Origin: Curtobacterium sp. MCLR17_007
Lineage (GTDB): Bacteria; Actinomycetota; Actinomycetes; Actinomycetales; Microbacteriaceae
DNA: 64,000 nt
Reading direction: 5' to 3'
Assembly (NCBI RefSeq): GCF_003234655.2
Contig: NZ_CP126271.1
Coordinates: 1,860,001 to 1,924,000, forward strand
The number at the start of each line of letters is the position of its first letter. Positions within the stretch are counted from its first letter, which is position 1. This document shows positions 48,937 to 57,809 of the stretch, in pieces. The notes beneath the pieces were generated by a model, which saw only the letters and a program-made list of their open reading frames with translations, did not search any database and was not told where the DNA came from. Made by a program: the position numbers and the translations under genes.

Positions 48937-49934
48937 TGGCGAGCTTCAGCCAGTTCGGGAACGACCTCTACACCGGCAAGCGGTCGTACGACATCGTCGG
49001 ACGCCGTCGCCTGTGGTACCTGATCGCCCTCGCGGCCATCGTCATCTCGCTCGCGGTCCCGTGGCTCCGTGGCGGGTACCAGCTCGGCATCGAGTTCACC
49101 GGTGGTTCCGAGTTCACGATCTCCGACGTCAAGACCGTCGACCAGAACCTGGCGACGAACACCGTCGAGCGGATCGTCCCCGACGAGATCCCGCGTGTCT
49201 CGCAGCTCGGCACGCACGGCATCCGCGTGCAGACCGGGCAGCTGACCGACGCCGAGACGACGCGCGTGCAGAGCGCCCTCGCCGACGCGTACAACGTCGA
49301 CGACTCCGAGGTCGCCTCGACCTTCATCGGCGCGACCTGGGGCGCCGACGTGCTGTCCCAGGCCATCCGCGGTCTGGTGATCTTCCTGGTGCTCGCGGCT
49401 GTCTTCATGGCCCTGTACTTCCGCACCTGGAAGATGTCGCTGTCGGCCATGGCCGCGCTGCTCCACGACCTGCTCATCACCGCAGGCGTGTACGGCATCG
49501 TCGGCCTCGAGGTCACCCCTGCGGCGGTGATCGGCTTCCTGACGATCCTCGGCTACTCGCTCTACGACACCGTGGTGGTGTTCGACAAGGTCCGCGAGAA
49601 CACGTCGCAGGAGTCGCACCGCACCTTCGTCCAGTCCGTGAACCTGGCCGTCAACCAGACGCTCGTGCGCTCGATCAACACCTCGGTCGTGGCGCTGCTG
49701 CCCGTCGCCGCGATCCTGTTCATCGGGTCGTACGTGCTCGGTGCCGGGACGCTGCGCGACATCTCGCTCGCGCTCTTCATCGGCATCATCGTCGGCACCT
49801 ACTCGACGATCTTCATCGCGTCGCCGATGTACGCGCACCTGCGTGAGGGCGAGCCGAAGGTCAAGCAGGCCGACGACAAGAAGCGGGCCGCTGCGGCAAA
49901 GCGTGCCGCAGTGGAGACCCCGGCGGAGGTCTGA
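48936..49934 (+). CDS. secF: Protein translocase subunit SecF
   Basis: A 332-residue partner of SecD with six helices. GIEFTGGSEF after helix 1 is diagnostic, and LTILGYSLYDTVVVFDKVREN and RSINTSVVALLPVAAIL are conserved. The basic C-terminal tail (DDKKRAAAAKRA) is cytoplasmic. The start overlaps the secD stop (TGATG). Confidence 0.97.
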   Translation: MASFSQFGNDLYTGKRSYDIVGRRRLWYLIALAAIVISLAVPWLRGGYQLGIEFTGGSEFTISDVKTVDQNLATNTVERIVPDEIPRVSQLGTHGIRVQTGQLTDAETTRVQSALADAYNVDDSEVASTFIGATWGADVLSQAIRGLVIFLVLAAVFMALYFRTWKMSLSAMAALLHDLLITAGVYGIVGLEVTPAAVIGFLTILGYSLYDTVVVFDKVRENTSQESHRTFVQSVNLAVNQTLVRSINTSVVALLPVAAILFIGSYVLGAGTLRDISLALFIGIIVGTYSTIFIASPMYAHLREGEPKVKQADDKKRAAAAKRAAVETPAEV

Positions 49935-49939
49935 GCACC

Positions 49940-50287
49940 GTGCAGGAGATCTCGACCGACGAAGCCATGGCGCGCATCGCCTCGGGTGCACGCCTGTACG
50001 ACGTGCGCGAACAGGGCGAGTGGGACGAGGTGCACGCCCCGCAGGCCACGCTCGTCCCGCTGTCCGAGTTCGCCGAACGCTGGACCGAGATCGAGTCTTC
50101 CGACGAGCCCGCGATCGTCGTGTGCCACTCCGGCATGCGCTCCGCCCGCGTCGTCCAGGCGCTCGAGCAGCAGGGTGTCCCCGCGGTCAACCTGGCGGGC
50201 GGGATGGTGGCGTGGGAGGCCCAGGGCGGTCCCGTCGTCCACCCGGGCACCGGCGACGCCGAAGGCGAACGCGGTCACGGGCACTGA
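49940..50287 (+). CDS. Rhodanese-like domain protein
   Basis: A 115-residue single-domain rhodanese. YDVREQGEWDEVHAPQA is the substrate-side motif and VVCHSGMRSARV carries the active cysteine. The short six-residue loop is typical of sulfurtransferases. It starts with GTG 5 nt after the secF stop and so is probably in the same transcript, although no functional link is evident. Confidence 0.9.
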   Translation: MQEISTDEAMARIASGARLYDVREQGEWDEVHAPQATLVPLSEFAERWTEIESSDEPAIVVCHSGMRSARVVQALEQQGVPAVNLAGGMVAWEAQGGPVVHPGTGDAEGERGHGH

Positions 50288-50298
50288 CCCGACGCGCG

Positions 50299-50304
50299 TA
50301 GTGT
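50299..50304 (+). promoter_or_regulatory. -10 box of relA
   Basis: TAGTGT lies 28 nt before the ATG at 50333; the leader carries CCTGGAGG. Confidence 0.55.
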
Positions 50305-50332
50305 TGTCGGATCAGGTCCCTGGAGGCGCAGC

Positions 50333-52666
50333 ATGACGGACACCCGTGAGTCGGCGAAGCAGGACGACTCGGTCCCGAGCCGCCCCGGGTCGCCGTCGCA
50401 GCCCACGAGTCCGCTGGGCCCGAACACCACGGGCAACCTCGGGTCGCTCCGGTCCCTGCTCCCGCGCCTGTTCTCCCGTGCGCAGCCCGCCGGTGCGGTC
50501 GACACCCTGATCCGCACGGTCCGGTCGCACCACCCGAAGGCCGACGTCACCCTCATCGAGCGTGCGTACTCGGTCGCAGAGCGCGCGCACGACGGCCAGA
50601 AGCGCAAGTCCGGCGAACCGTACATCACGCACCCGGTCGCGGTCGCGCAGATCCTCGCCGACCTGGGCATCGGCACGATCACGATCGCCGCTGCGCTGCT
50701 CCACGACACGGTCGAGGACACCGACTACCAGCTCGACCAGCTCCGCCAGGACTTCGGCGACGAGATCGCGATGCTCGTCGACGGCGTGACCAAGCTCGAC
50801 AAGGTCAAGTACGGCGACAGCGCCCAGGCCGAGACCGTCCGCAAGATGGTGATCGCGATGTCGAAGGACATCCGGGTGCTCGTCATCAAGTTGGCCGACC
50901 GCCTGCACAACGCCCGCACCTGGGGGTTCGTCGAGTCGACGTCCGCCACGCGCAAGGCGAAGGAGACGCTCGAGATCTACGCGCCGCTCGCGCACCGGCT
51001 CGGCATCCAGATGATCAAGCTCGAGCTCGAGGACCTGTCCTTCGCGGTCCTGCACCCGAAGCTCTACGTCGAGATCGACAGCCTGGTCAAGGAACGGCAG
51101 CCGAAGCGCGAGCAGTTCGTCCAGAACGTCATCGGCACGCTCAAGAAGGACCTCAAGGCGGCCAAGGTGCGTGGCGACGTCATGGGCCGGCCGAAGCAGT
51201 ACTACTCGATCTACCAGAAGATGATCGTGCGCGGGCGCGAGTTCGACGAGATCTACGACCTGGTCGGCATCCGCGTGCTGGTGCCGACCGTGCGCGACTG
51301 CTACGCCATGCTCGGCTCGGTGCACGCGCGGTGGACACCGCTGCCCGGGCGCTTCAAGGACTACATCGCCACACCGAAGTTCAACCTCTACCAGTCGCTG
51401 CACACGTCGGTCCTCGGGCCGCAGGGGCGTCCGGTCGAGATCCAGATCCGCACGCACGAGATGCACCAGCGCGCGGAGTTCGGCGTCGCTGCCCACTGGA
51501 AGTACAAGCAGCGCGCCGCCGGTCGTGACGTCGACAGCTCGAGCCAGACCGACCAGGACATGGCGTGGCTCGCGCACATCACCGACTGGCAGGCCGAGAC
51601 CAGCGATCCGGGGGAGTTCCTCGATTCGCTGCGCTACGAGATCGGCGCGAAGGAGACCTACGTCTTCACGCCGCAGGGCAAGGTCATCGGGCTGCCGGCC
51701 GGGGCGACACCGGTCGACTTCGCCTACGCCGTGCACACCGAGATCGGGCACCGCACCATGGGCGCCAAGGTCAACGGTCGCCTGGTGCCGCTCGAGAGCT
51801 CGCTGTCCAGCGGGGACGTGGTCGAGATCTTCACGTCGAAGAACCCCGACTCCGGGCCCAGCCAGGACTGGCTGACGTTCGTGCGCAGCCCCCGTGCCCG
51901 CAACAAGATCAAGCAGTGGTTCACCAAGGAGCGTCGCGAAGAGGCGATCGAGCAGGGCCGTGACGCGATCGCCCGCGCCATGCGCAAGCAGAACCTGCCG
52001 CTCCAGCGCATCATGAGCCAGGACTCCATCTCCGAGGTCGCCTCGGCGATGCGGTACGACGACGTCTCCGCGCTCTACGCCGCGATCGGCGAGGGCCACG
52101 TCTCGACGCAGTCGGTCATCGAGAAGGTGCTGGCGGGCGTCCAGACCGAGACGGAGACCGACGAGCCCGAGCTCTCCTTCCCGCGCCAGGTGACGAGCCG
52201 CCAGCTCCGCAACAGCGACAGCGGTGTGCTCGTCCGCGGGGCGCCGGACATCCTGGTCAAGCTCGCCAAGTGCTGCACCCCGGTGCCGGGGGACCAGATC
52301 GTGGGCTTCATCACCCGCGGACAGGGCGTCTCCGTGCACCAGGCGTCGTGCACCAACGTCAAGTCGCTCATGAACGAGCCCGACCGGATGATCGAGGTCG
52401 AGTGGGCGCCGTCGTCCAAGTCGGTGTTCCTCGTGCAGATCCAGATCGAGGCCCTCGACCGGTCCGGGCTCCTCAGCGACGTCACGCGCGTGCTCACCGA
52501 CCACCACGTGAACATCCTGTCGGCGACGGTGTCGACCTCGTCCGACCGCCTGGCGCTCTCGCGGTTCGTGTTCGAGATGGGCGACACGACGCACCTCGAC
52601 CGTGTCCTGAACGCGGTACGGCGCATCGACGCCGTCTACGACGTGTACCGCGTCAGCGCCGGCTGA
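50333..52666 (+). CDS. relA: (p)ppGpp synthetase/hydrolase RelA/SpoT homologue
   Basis: A 777-residue bifunctional stringent-response enzyme. In order: an N-terminal disordered part of about 55 residues; the HD hydrolase domain (ITHPVAVAQILADL, LLHDTVEDT); the synthetase domain (RPKQYYSIYQKMIVRG, YDLVGIRVLVPT); TGS (YVFTPQGKVIGLP); zinc-finger-like CCTPVPGDQIVG; and the C-terminal ACT domain. HD residues HDTVED are intact, so both synthesis and breakdown are expected. It has its own promoter. Confidence 0.96.
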   Translation: MTDTRESAKQDDSVPSRPGSPSQPTSPLGPNTTGNLGSLRSLLPRLFSRAQPAGAVDTLIRTVRSHHPKADVTLIERAYSVAERAHDGQKRKSGEPYITHPVAVAQILADLGIGTITIAAALLHDTVEDTDYQLDQLRQDFGDEIAMLVDGVTKLDKVKYGDSAQAETVRKMVIAMSKDIRVLVIKLADRLHNARTWGFVESTSATRKAKETLEIYAPLAHRLGIQMIKLELEDLSFAVLHPKLYVEIDSLVKERQPKREQFVQNVIGTLKKDLKAAKVRGDVMGRPKQYYSIYQKMIVRGREFDEIYDLVGIRVLVPTVRDCYAMLGSVHARWTPLPGRFKDYIATPKFNLYQSLHTSVLGPQGRPVEIQIRTHEMHQRAEFGVAAHWKYKQRAAGRDVDSSSQTDQDMAWLAHITDWQAETSDPGEFLDSLRYEIGAKETYVFTPQGKVIGLPAGATPVDFAYAVHTEIGHRTMGAKVNGRLVPLESSLSSGDVVEIFTSKNPDSGPSQDWLTFVRSPRARNKIKQWFTKERREEAIEQGRDAIARAMRKQNLPLQRIMSQDSISEVASAMRYDDVSALYAAIGEGHVSTQSVIEKVLAGVQTETETDEPELSFPRQVTSRQLRNSDSGVLVRGAPDILVKLAKCCTPVPGDQIVGFITRGQGVSVHQASCTNVKSLMNEPDRMIEVEWAPSSKSVFLVQIQIEALDRSGLLSDVTRVLTDHHVNILSATVSTSSDRLALSRFVFEMGDTTHLDRVLNAVRRIDAVYDVYRVSAG

Positions 52667-52680
52667 CCGGGAGCCCCGCG

Positions 52681-53244
52681 TCATCGCCGGCTGACCTCGG
52701 CGAGTCGCCGCTCGGCCTGACGCACCATCGGCACGGTCCCGAGCGCCCGCAGCGCGTCGGACACGTCCGCTGCGGACACCGTGCCGGCCACGAGCAGCCC
52801 GTGCACGACGGCGGCGCGACCAGCCCACGCCGCCGGACCCGCGACCCGCAACAGGTCGAGCGCGGTCCGCACCGGCGTCGTGACGGACGCGCCCCCGATC
52901 CGGACGACGTCGGCCGGTACGATAGCGACCTCGCGGATGCGCACGTCGCCGTCCTGTCGGATGCGCTGTCCCGCCGGTACGCAGGCCTCGTGGGGGAGCG
53001 GCGGACGTGAACAGGCACCCCAGACCCAGGCGGCGGAACGCCCGGCCGCGATGACCCGTGGGTCGGCGGCGCTCCACGCGAAGGACGCCGCACGGAGCGC
53101 CGGGTCCTGCGGCTCGGCGACCGAGGCCCAGCACGCACCGACGGCCACGAGCTCACCGGCCAGGACAGCGGCTCGGAGCTCTGCCTCGGGCCAGTCGTCC
53201 GTCGTCAACAGCCGGGAGGAACGCACCCGCACATCCTGCCGCAC
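52681..53244 (-). CDS. AbiEi-like protein
   Basis: A 187-residue cytoplasmic protein. The order of an N-terminal winged-helix-like part, then AAGRSAAWVWGA and VTTPVRTALDLLR, resembles the AbiEi-type antitoxin-like proteins common in actinobacteria. No AbiEii nucleotidyltransferase toxin lies next to it. The GTG at 53244 is the first start in the frame; others at 53232 and below are possible. It is convergent with relA, 14 nt apart. Function unknown; a solitary defence remnant or a regulator is possible. Confidence 0.65.
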   Translation of the reverse strand: MRQDVRVRSSRLLTTDDWPEAELRAAVLAGELVAVGACWASVAEPQDPALRAASFAWSAADPRVIAAGRSAAWVWGACSRPPLPHEACVPAGQRIRQDGDVRIREVAIVPADVVRIGGASVTTPVRTALDLLRVAGPAAWAGRAAVVHGLLVAGTVSAADVSDALRALGTVPMVRQAERRLAEVSRR

Positions 53245-53291
53245 GTGGCCCCGGCGACCGGTGCGCTGTGGACAGCGGGCGCTGCCCGACG

Positions 53292-54245
53292 TCAGCGCAG
53301 GACGTGCGCCCGGTGCACCAGCGCGGCGGCGCCGATGAGCGGCCCGTCCTGGGACAGACCGGTCGGCACGATCCGCACCTTGGTGACGAAGCCGAACTCG
53401 ACGCGCTCGGCGACCGCCTGCCTGGCGTACTCGAACAGGTCCGGCGTGACGTGGGAGAAGCCCCCGCCGATCGCGACGACCTCGAGGTCGACCAGCGACG
53501 TCGCCGCGGCGATCGCCTGGCCGAGCGCCCGCCCGCTGCGTCGCACGGCGGCGACGGCGATCTCGTCGCCGGCAGCGTACGCGGCGGCCAGGTCCTCACC
53601 GGTCTCCCCGGTGAATCCCTGCCGCTTCGCCCAGGCGACGGTCTTCGGACCGCTGGCCACGGCCTCCAGGCATCCGGTCCCGCCACAGGCGCACGGGTCG
53701 TCGTACCCACCGCACTCGACGTGACCGATGTGTCCTGCGTTGCCGGTCGGGCCGCTGACGGTCCGGCCGTGCAGGATGAGCCCGCCACCGACGCCCGTCG
53801 AGACGATCATGCCCATCACGTGGTCGGAGCCCTGCGCCGCGCCGAGCCAGTGCTCGGCCAGGGTGATCGCGAGCCCGTCCATGCGGAGCGTCACCGGCGT
53901 GCCGTCGGGGACGTGCGCGGCGACGCGGTCGCGGAGCGGGTACCCCCGCCACACGGGCATGTTGAGGGGTGAGACGAGGCCGTGTTCCTCGTCGACCGGC
54001 CCAGCCGAGCCGATGCCCACGCCCGCGAGGGCGGCGTCGGCCGGCATGGCGCCGAGGGCGTTCGTCACGGCCTCGTCGACCGCGGCCTGCAGCTCGTCGG
54101 ACGTGCGCTGCGGTCCGGTCGGGCTCCGGAACCGCGTGCCGGGCAGGACGATGCCCTCGTCGGTGACCAGGGCGGCCTCGACCTTCGTGCCGCCGAGGTC
54201 GACGGCCAGGGCGAGGGACGAGGGGATGGATCCGGTGTTCGACAT
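53292..54245 (-). CDS. ROK family sugar kinase (glucokinase-like)
   Basis: A 317-residue cytoplasmic kinase. AVDLGGTKVEAAL is the ATP-binding start and STGVGGGLILHG another conserved site. The ROK zinc motif is present: GHVECGGYDDPCACGGTGCLE. There is no helix-turn-helix domain, so it is an enzyme rather than an XylR-type repressor. Glucose or N-acetyl sugars are likely substrates. It lies upstream of deoC on the same strand with a 111-nt gap in coordinates between them (deoC itself being transcribed before it). Confidence 0.88.
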   Translation of the reverse strand: MSNTGSIPSSLALAVDLGGTKVEAALVTDEGIVLPGTRFRSPTGPQRTSDELQAAVDEAVTNALGAMPADAALAGVGIGSAGPVDEEHGLVSPLNMPVWRGYPLRDRVAAHVPDGTPVTLRMDGLAITLAEHWLGAAQGSDHVMGMIVSTGVGGGLILHGRTVSGPTGNAGHIGHVECGGYDDPCACGGTGCLEAVASGPKTVAWAKRQGFTGETGEDLAAAYAAGDEIAVAAVRRSGRALGQAIAAATSLVDLEVVAIGGGFSHVTPDLFEYARQAVAERVEFGFVTKVRIVPTGLSQDGPLIGAAALVHRAHVLR

Positions 54246-54356
54246 GCGCGCTCCGATGCGGCGGTCTGGAGGCTCGGGGCGCGTGCCGACGCTGCGTCGC
54301 GTCGAGCGCGTCCCGGCTCGGTTGGTGGTCGGCAGGCGCCGACCGGTCAGGTCAGG

Positions 54357-55088
54357 TCAGTACGAGGACGTGTCGTCGCCGACGCCCGACGCGGTGCCGG
54401 TCGCCGAGCGGTGCGCGACCTCGTCGAGGATGCGGGCCGAGGCACTGGTGCCGATGCGGTCGGCGCCGGCGTGCACCATCTCGAGCAGGGTGTCGAGCCC
54501 GCGCACGCCACCGGACGCCTTGACGCCCGTGTCGGGACCGACGGTCCGGCGCATGAGTGCGATGTGCTCGGCCGTGGCGCCCCCGCCGGCGAACCCGGTC
54601 GACGTCTTGACGAACGCCGCCCCGGCCGACGTCGCCGCGCGGCTGGCCGCGACGACCTCGTCGTCGGTCAGGAACGCGGTCTCGAGGATGACCTTGACGA
54701 CGGTGTCGCCGGCGGCGTCGACGACCGCGCGGACGTCACGCTCGACGCGCTCCCAGTCACCAGACCTGGCCGCGCCGATGTTCTGCACCATGTCCAGCTC
54801 GAACGCGCCGTCCGCCAGGGCCTGGAGCGACTCGGCGACCTTGGCCTCGGTGGAGGTCGTGCCGTGGGGGAACCCGATGACGGTCCCGACACCGACGCCC
54901 GTGCCCTGCAGGCGCTCGACCGCGTGGGCGACGTCGCTCGGGCGGACGCAGACGCTGAAGACGCGGTGCGCTGCTGCCTCGTCGAGCTGTGCGTCCACGT
55001 CGGAGCGGGTCAGCTCCGGCTTGAGGATCGCGTGGTCGATGAGCCGACGGACGGCGTCGGCGGTGACGGGGAATGCTGCGTTGTCCAC
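54357..55088 (-). CDS. deoC: Deoxyribose-phosphate aldolase
   Basis: A 243-residue class I aldolase that splits 2-deoxyribose-5-phosphate into glyceraldehyde-3-phosphate and acetaldehyde. The Schiff-base lysine is expected in VKVILETAFL, and FVKTSTGFAGGGAT is the phosphate-binding segment. Its start is divergent from the SDR gene at 55132 across only 43 nt. The ROK kinase gene follows on the same strand, so the two may be co-transcribed. Confidence 0.94.
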   Translation of the reverse strand: MDNAAFPVTADAVRRLIDHAILKPELTRSDVDAQLDEAAAHRVFSVCVRPSDVAHAVERLQGTGVGVGTVIGFPHGTTSTEAKVAESLQALADGAFELDMVQNIGAARSGDWERVERDVRAVVDAAGDTVVKVILETAFLTDDEVVAASRAATSAGAAFVKTSTGFAGGGATAEHIALMRRTVGPDTGVKASGGVRGLDTLLEMVHAGADRIGTSASARILDEVAHRSATGTASGVGDDTSSY

Positions 55089-55118
55089 CCGGCGAGCCTA
55101 CCGTCAAGGCGCACGGCG

Positions 55119-55124
55119 TACCGT
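55119..55124 (+). promoter_or_regulatory. Leaderless -10 box
   Basis: TACCGT ends exactly 7 nt before the ATG at 55132. A second TACCGT lies 20 nt upstream at 55099-55104. Confidence 0.6.
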
Positions 55125-55131
55125 GCCATGC

Positions 55132-56664
55132 ATGCGCGTCCTCGTCACCGGGGCCACCGGCTACATCGGCGGTCGCCTCGTCCCCCTCCTGATCGAAGCC
55201 GGGCACAGCGTCCGGGTCCTCGTCCGCACCCCCACCAAGCTCGACGACGTGCCCTGGCGTGACCGGGTCGACGTCGTGCAGGGGGACCTGCAGGACGCCG
55301 AGGCCGTCGGCCGGGCGGTGGACGGCATCGAGGCCGTGTACTACCTGGCGCACGCCATGGGTGCCGACGGCGACTTCGAGGAGGCCGAGCGGAACGCCGC
55401 GCAGACGATGGCCGACGTCGCGAACCGTGCGGGTGTCCGTCGCTTCGTGTACCTCGGCGGGCTGCACCCGGACGGCGAGCTGTCGAAGCACCTCCGCAGC
55501 CGGAAAGAGGTCGGCGACGTCCTGCTCGGCTCCGGCGTCCCCACGATCGCCTACCAGGCCGGTGTCGTCATCGGTTCGGGCAGCACCTCGTTCGAGATGA
55601 TCCGGCACGTCACCGACGTGCTGCCGTGGATGCCGACACCGCGCTGGGTGCGCAACCACATCCAGCCGATCGCCGTGCGCGACGTCCTGTACTACCTGGT
55701 GGCGGCGCTCGACATCGACGCCGACGTCAACCGGACTTTCGACATCGGTGGGCCCGACGTGCTGCGGTACGGGCAGATGCTCAATGGCTACGCGGTCGAG
55801 GCCAAGCTGCCGCAGCGCCCGATCTCGCCGCTCCCGGTCATGACCCCCGGCCTGGCCGCCCACTGGTTCAACGCCGTCACCCCGATCCCGCGCAAGCTCG
55901 CGACGCCGATCATCGAGTCGCTGCAGTTCGAGTGCGTGCAGCGCGAACACGACATCGACGACGTGGTCCCGCGGCCCGAGGGCGGACTCACCGGGTACCG
56001 TCGCGCGGTCCGACTGGCCCTGACCAAGATGCGGAAGGGCGAGGTCACGACGAGCTGGCGGAGCGCAACGCTGGCGAGCACCCCGGCCGACCCCCTGCCC
56101 AGCGACCCGGACTGGGCGGGACACACCGTCTACGTCGACGACCGGCTCCGGCACACCTCGGCCCCACCCGAGGCGGTGTGGAGTGTCGTCGAGTCGATCG
56201 GCGGCGAGAACGGTTGGTACTCGTTCCCGCTCGCGTGGGTTGCTCGTGGCTGGATGGACAAGATCGCGGGTGGCGTCGGCCTGAACCGCGGGCGGCGCGA
56301 CCCGAAGCGCCTGGAACAGGGCGACGCGCTCGACTGGTGGCGCGTGGAACGACTCGACCGCGGGCGCTACCTGCGGCTCCGTGCCGAGTTCAAGTCGCCG
56401 GGTCGTGCCTGGCTCGAGATGACCGTGACCCCGTCCGACGACGGGGGCTGCGACTACCACCAGCGCGCGATCTACTTCCCACAGGGGCTCGCCGGGCGCC
56501 TGTACTGGTACGGCATCCTGCCCTTCCACGGGGTGATCTTCCCCGGCATGGTCGAGCGCATCACCGCCCGTGCCGAGCGCGAGGCGCACCGGACCGACTC
56601 GACGCAGGCCAACAGCACGCAGCAGAATGGGTCCCGCGCGCCAGCGCACGAGGAGGCAGCATGA
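55132..56664 (+). CDS. Two-domain SDR/NmrA-like protein with DUF2867
   Basis: A 510-residue protein. Residues 1-300 form an extended-SDR domain (VTGATGYIGGRLVPLL at the nucleotide site; typical YxxxK is not obvious, as is usual for NmrA-like members). Residues about 330-480 resemble DUF2867 (VWSVVESIGGENGWYSFPLA, GDALDWWRVERLDRG). The tail is Ser/Thr/Gln-rich. TACCGT 7 nt before the ATG indicates a leaderless message. The stop overlaps the next gene. The protein may be a redox sensor or an oxidoreductase of lipophilic substrates; not known. Confidence 0.82.
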   Translation: MRVLVTGATGYIGGRLVPLLIEAGHSVRVLVRTPTKLDDVPWRDRVDVVQGDLQDAEAVGRAVDGIEAVYYLAHAMGADGDFEEAERNAAQTMADVANRAGVRRFVYLGGLHPDGELSKHLRSRKEVGDVLLGSGVPTIAYQAGVVIGSGSTSFEMIRHVTDVLPWMPTPRWVRNHIQPIAVRDVLYYLVAALDIDADVNRTFDIGGPDVLRYGQMLNGYAVEAKLPQRPISPLPVMTPGLAAHWFNAVTPIPRKLATPIIESLQFECVQREHDIDDVVPRPEGGLTGYRRAVRLALTKMRKGEVTTSWRSATLASTPADPLPSDPDWAGHTVYVDDRLRHTSAPPEAVWSVVESIGGENGWYSFPLAWVARGWMDKIAGGVGLNRGRRDPKRLEQGDALDWWRVERLDRGRYLRLRAEFKSPGRAWLEMTVTPSDDGGCDYHQRAIYFPQGLAGRLYWYGILPFHGVIFPGMVERITARAEREAHRTDSTQANSTQQNGSRAPAHEEAA

Positions 56665-57248
56665 GTGACGACGAACGCGGACTGGTCTTGTTCCTGGGGG
56701 ACAGCATCACCGCAGGCGGATCATGGGACGAGCGGCTCCCCGAGGAGCGGACCGTCAACCATGGCATCAACGGCGACACCACGGACGGCGTCCTCGAGCG
56801 GCTCGACGCCGTCGTCCAGGCGGCTCCCGACGCGATCGTGCTGCTGATCGGCACGAACGACTTCGGCAACCACCGCAAGAGCGCCGAGCACGTGGTGCGC
56901 AACATCGAGACCATCCTCGTCACGCTGCGCCGCGAGCTGCCGGGCGTCCGGCTGCTGCTCGTGTCGATCCTGCCGCGCCAGGCGGAGTACGCGCCGCGCA
57001 TCGAAGAGGCCAACCGGCACCTGCGGCAGTTCGTCGCCACGTGCCACGCGCAGTACCTCGACGCGTGGCCCGCACTGGCCGACGTGGACCACCTCGCCGA
57101 CCACTTCACGGACGACGGTCTGCACCTGACCGATGACGGCTACCGTGCGTACACCGGCGAGCTCGTGCCGGCGCTCGAGCGACTCCGCGGGCTCCCGCCG
57201 ATGTCCCGCCCCATCACCGCGATCGAGCTGGACGAGGCCTCGGCCTGA
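56661..57248 (+). CDS. Cytoplasmic SGNH/GDSL esterase
   Basis: A 195-residue hydrolase of the acetylhydrolase/TesA-like SGNH group. FLGDSITAGG carries the serine, LIGTNDFG is block III, and DGLHLTDDGYRAY holds the catalytic Asp and His. There is no signal peptide. The ATG at 56661 follows AGGAGG within the end of the SDR gene (ATGA), and its end overlaps the next gene by one base. Confidence 0.88.
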   Translation: MSDDERGLVLFLGDSITAGGSWDERLPEERTVNHGINGDTTDGVLERLDAVVQAAPDAIVLLIGTNDFGNHRKSAEHVVRNIETILVTLRRELPGVRLLLVSILPRQAEYAPRIEEANRHLRQFVATCHAQYLDAWPALADVDHLADHFTDDGLHLTDDGYRAYTGELVPALERLRGLPPMSRPITAIELDEASA

Positions 57249-57760
57249 TGGCCGGCCGGAAGGGGCGACCCCAGGTCGGGTCGTCCCTGCGGTCGACCGG
57301 GGAGCAGCGTCCCGACGCGTCCCGGTCCGGCGGCACGTCGCGAGCCGGGTCCACGTCGTCCTTCGGTCGCGCTGCCTCCGGTTCCGCTGCCTCCGGTTCG
57401 GGTGTCTCCGGTTCGGCGAAGACGACGCCGGACTTCACGCGACCGGCCCTCGCTCCGTCGCTCCTGGCGGCGATCGTGCTCTTGGCGTGTGTGGCGCTCC
57501 TCGACGCGCCCGCGTTCGTCGCCGTCCGGTGGGGCGTGACGGTCCTCGCGCTCATCGTGCTGGTGTTCGCCCTCCGGGGTCGCACCTGGTGGGCGATGGT
57601 GCTGATGGCCGCCGTCGCCGTGTGCTGGAACCCGCTCGTGACCGTCCCGATCCCCGGCCAGGTCTGGGCGGCCCTGCAGATCCTCGTCGCAGCGCTCTTC
57701 ATCGTCGTCGGGATCGCCGTCCGAGTGCCTCGATCGGCAGAGGACCGCGCCGCCCGGTAG
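57248..57760 (+). CDS. Small integral membrane protein
   Basis: A 170-residue protein with an N-terminal 60-residue Ser/Gly/Arg-rich cytoplasmic part followed by three or four hydrophobic helices (LAPSLLAAIVLLACVALL, WGVTVLALIVLVFAL, WWAMVLMAAVAVCW, ILVAALFIVVGIAV). WNPLVTVPIPGQVW between them looks like members of DUF6804; that name is from memory. The N-terminal part has short repeats (AASGSAASGSG). It is translationally coupled to the esterase gene. Confidence 0.65.
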   Translation: MAGRKGRPQVGSSLRSTGEQRPDASRSGGTSRAGSTSSFGRAASGSAASGSGVSGSAKTTPDFTRPALAPSLLAAIVLLACVALLDAPAFVAVRWGVTVLALIVLVFALRGRTWWAMVLMAAVAVCWNPLVTVPIPGQVWAALQILVAALFIVVGIAVRVPRSAEDRAAR

Positions 57761-57763
57761 GAT
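57758..57763 (+). promoter_or_regulatory. -10 box of the Stealth gene
   Basis: TAGGAT includes the stop codon of the membrane protein gene and lies 46 nt before the ATG at 57810. Confidence 0.45.
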
Positions 57764-57809
57764 CGCAGGGTCGGACGCACGGTCCGACCGCACGATCAGA
57801 TGGGCATGG

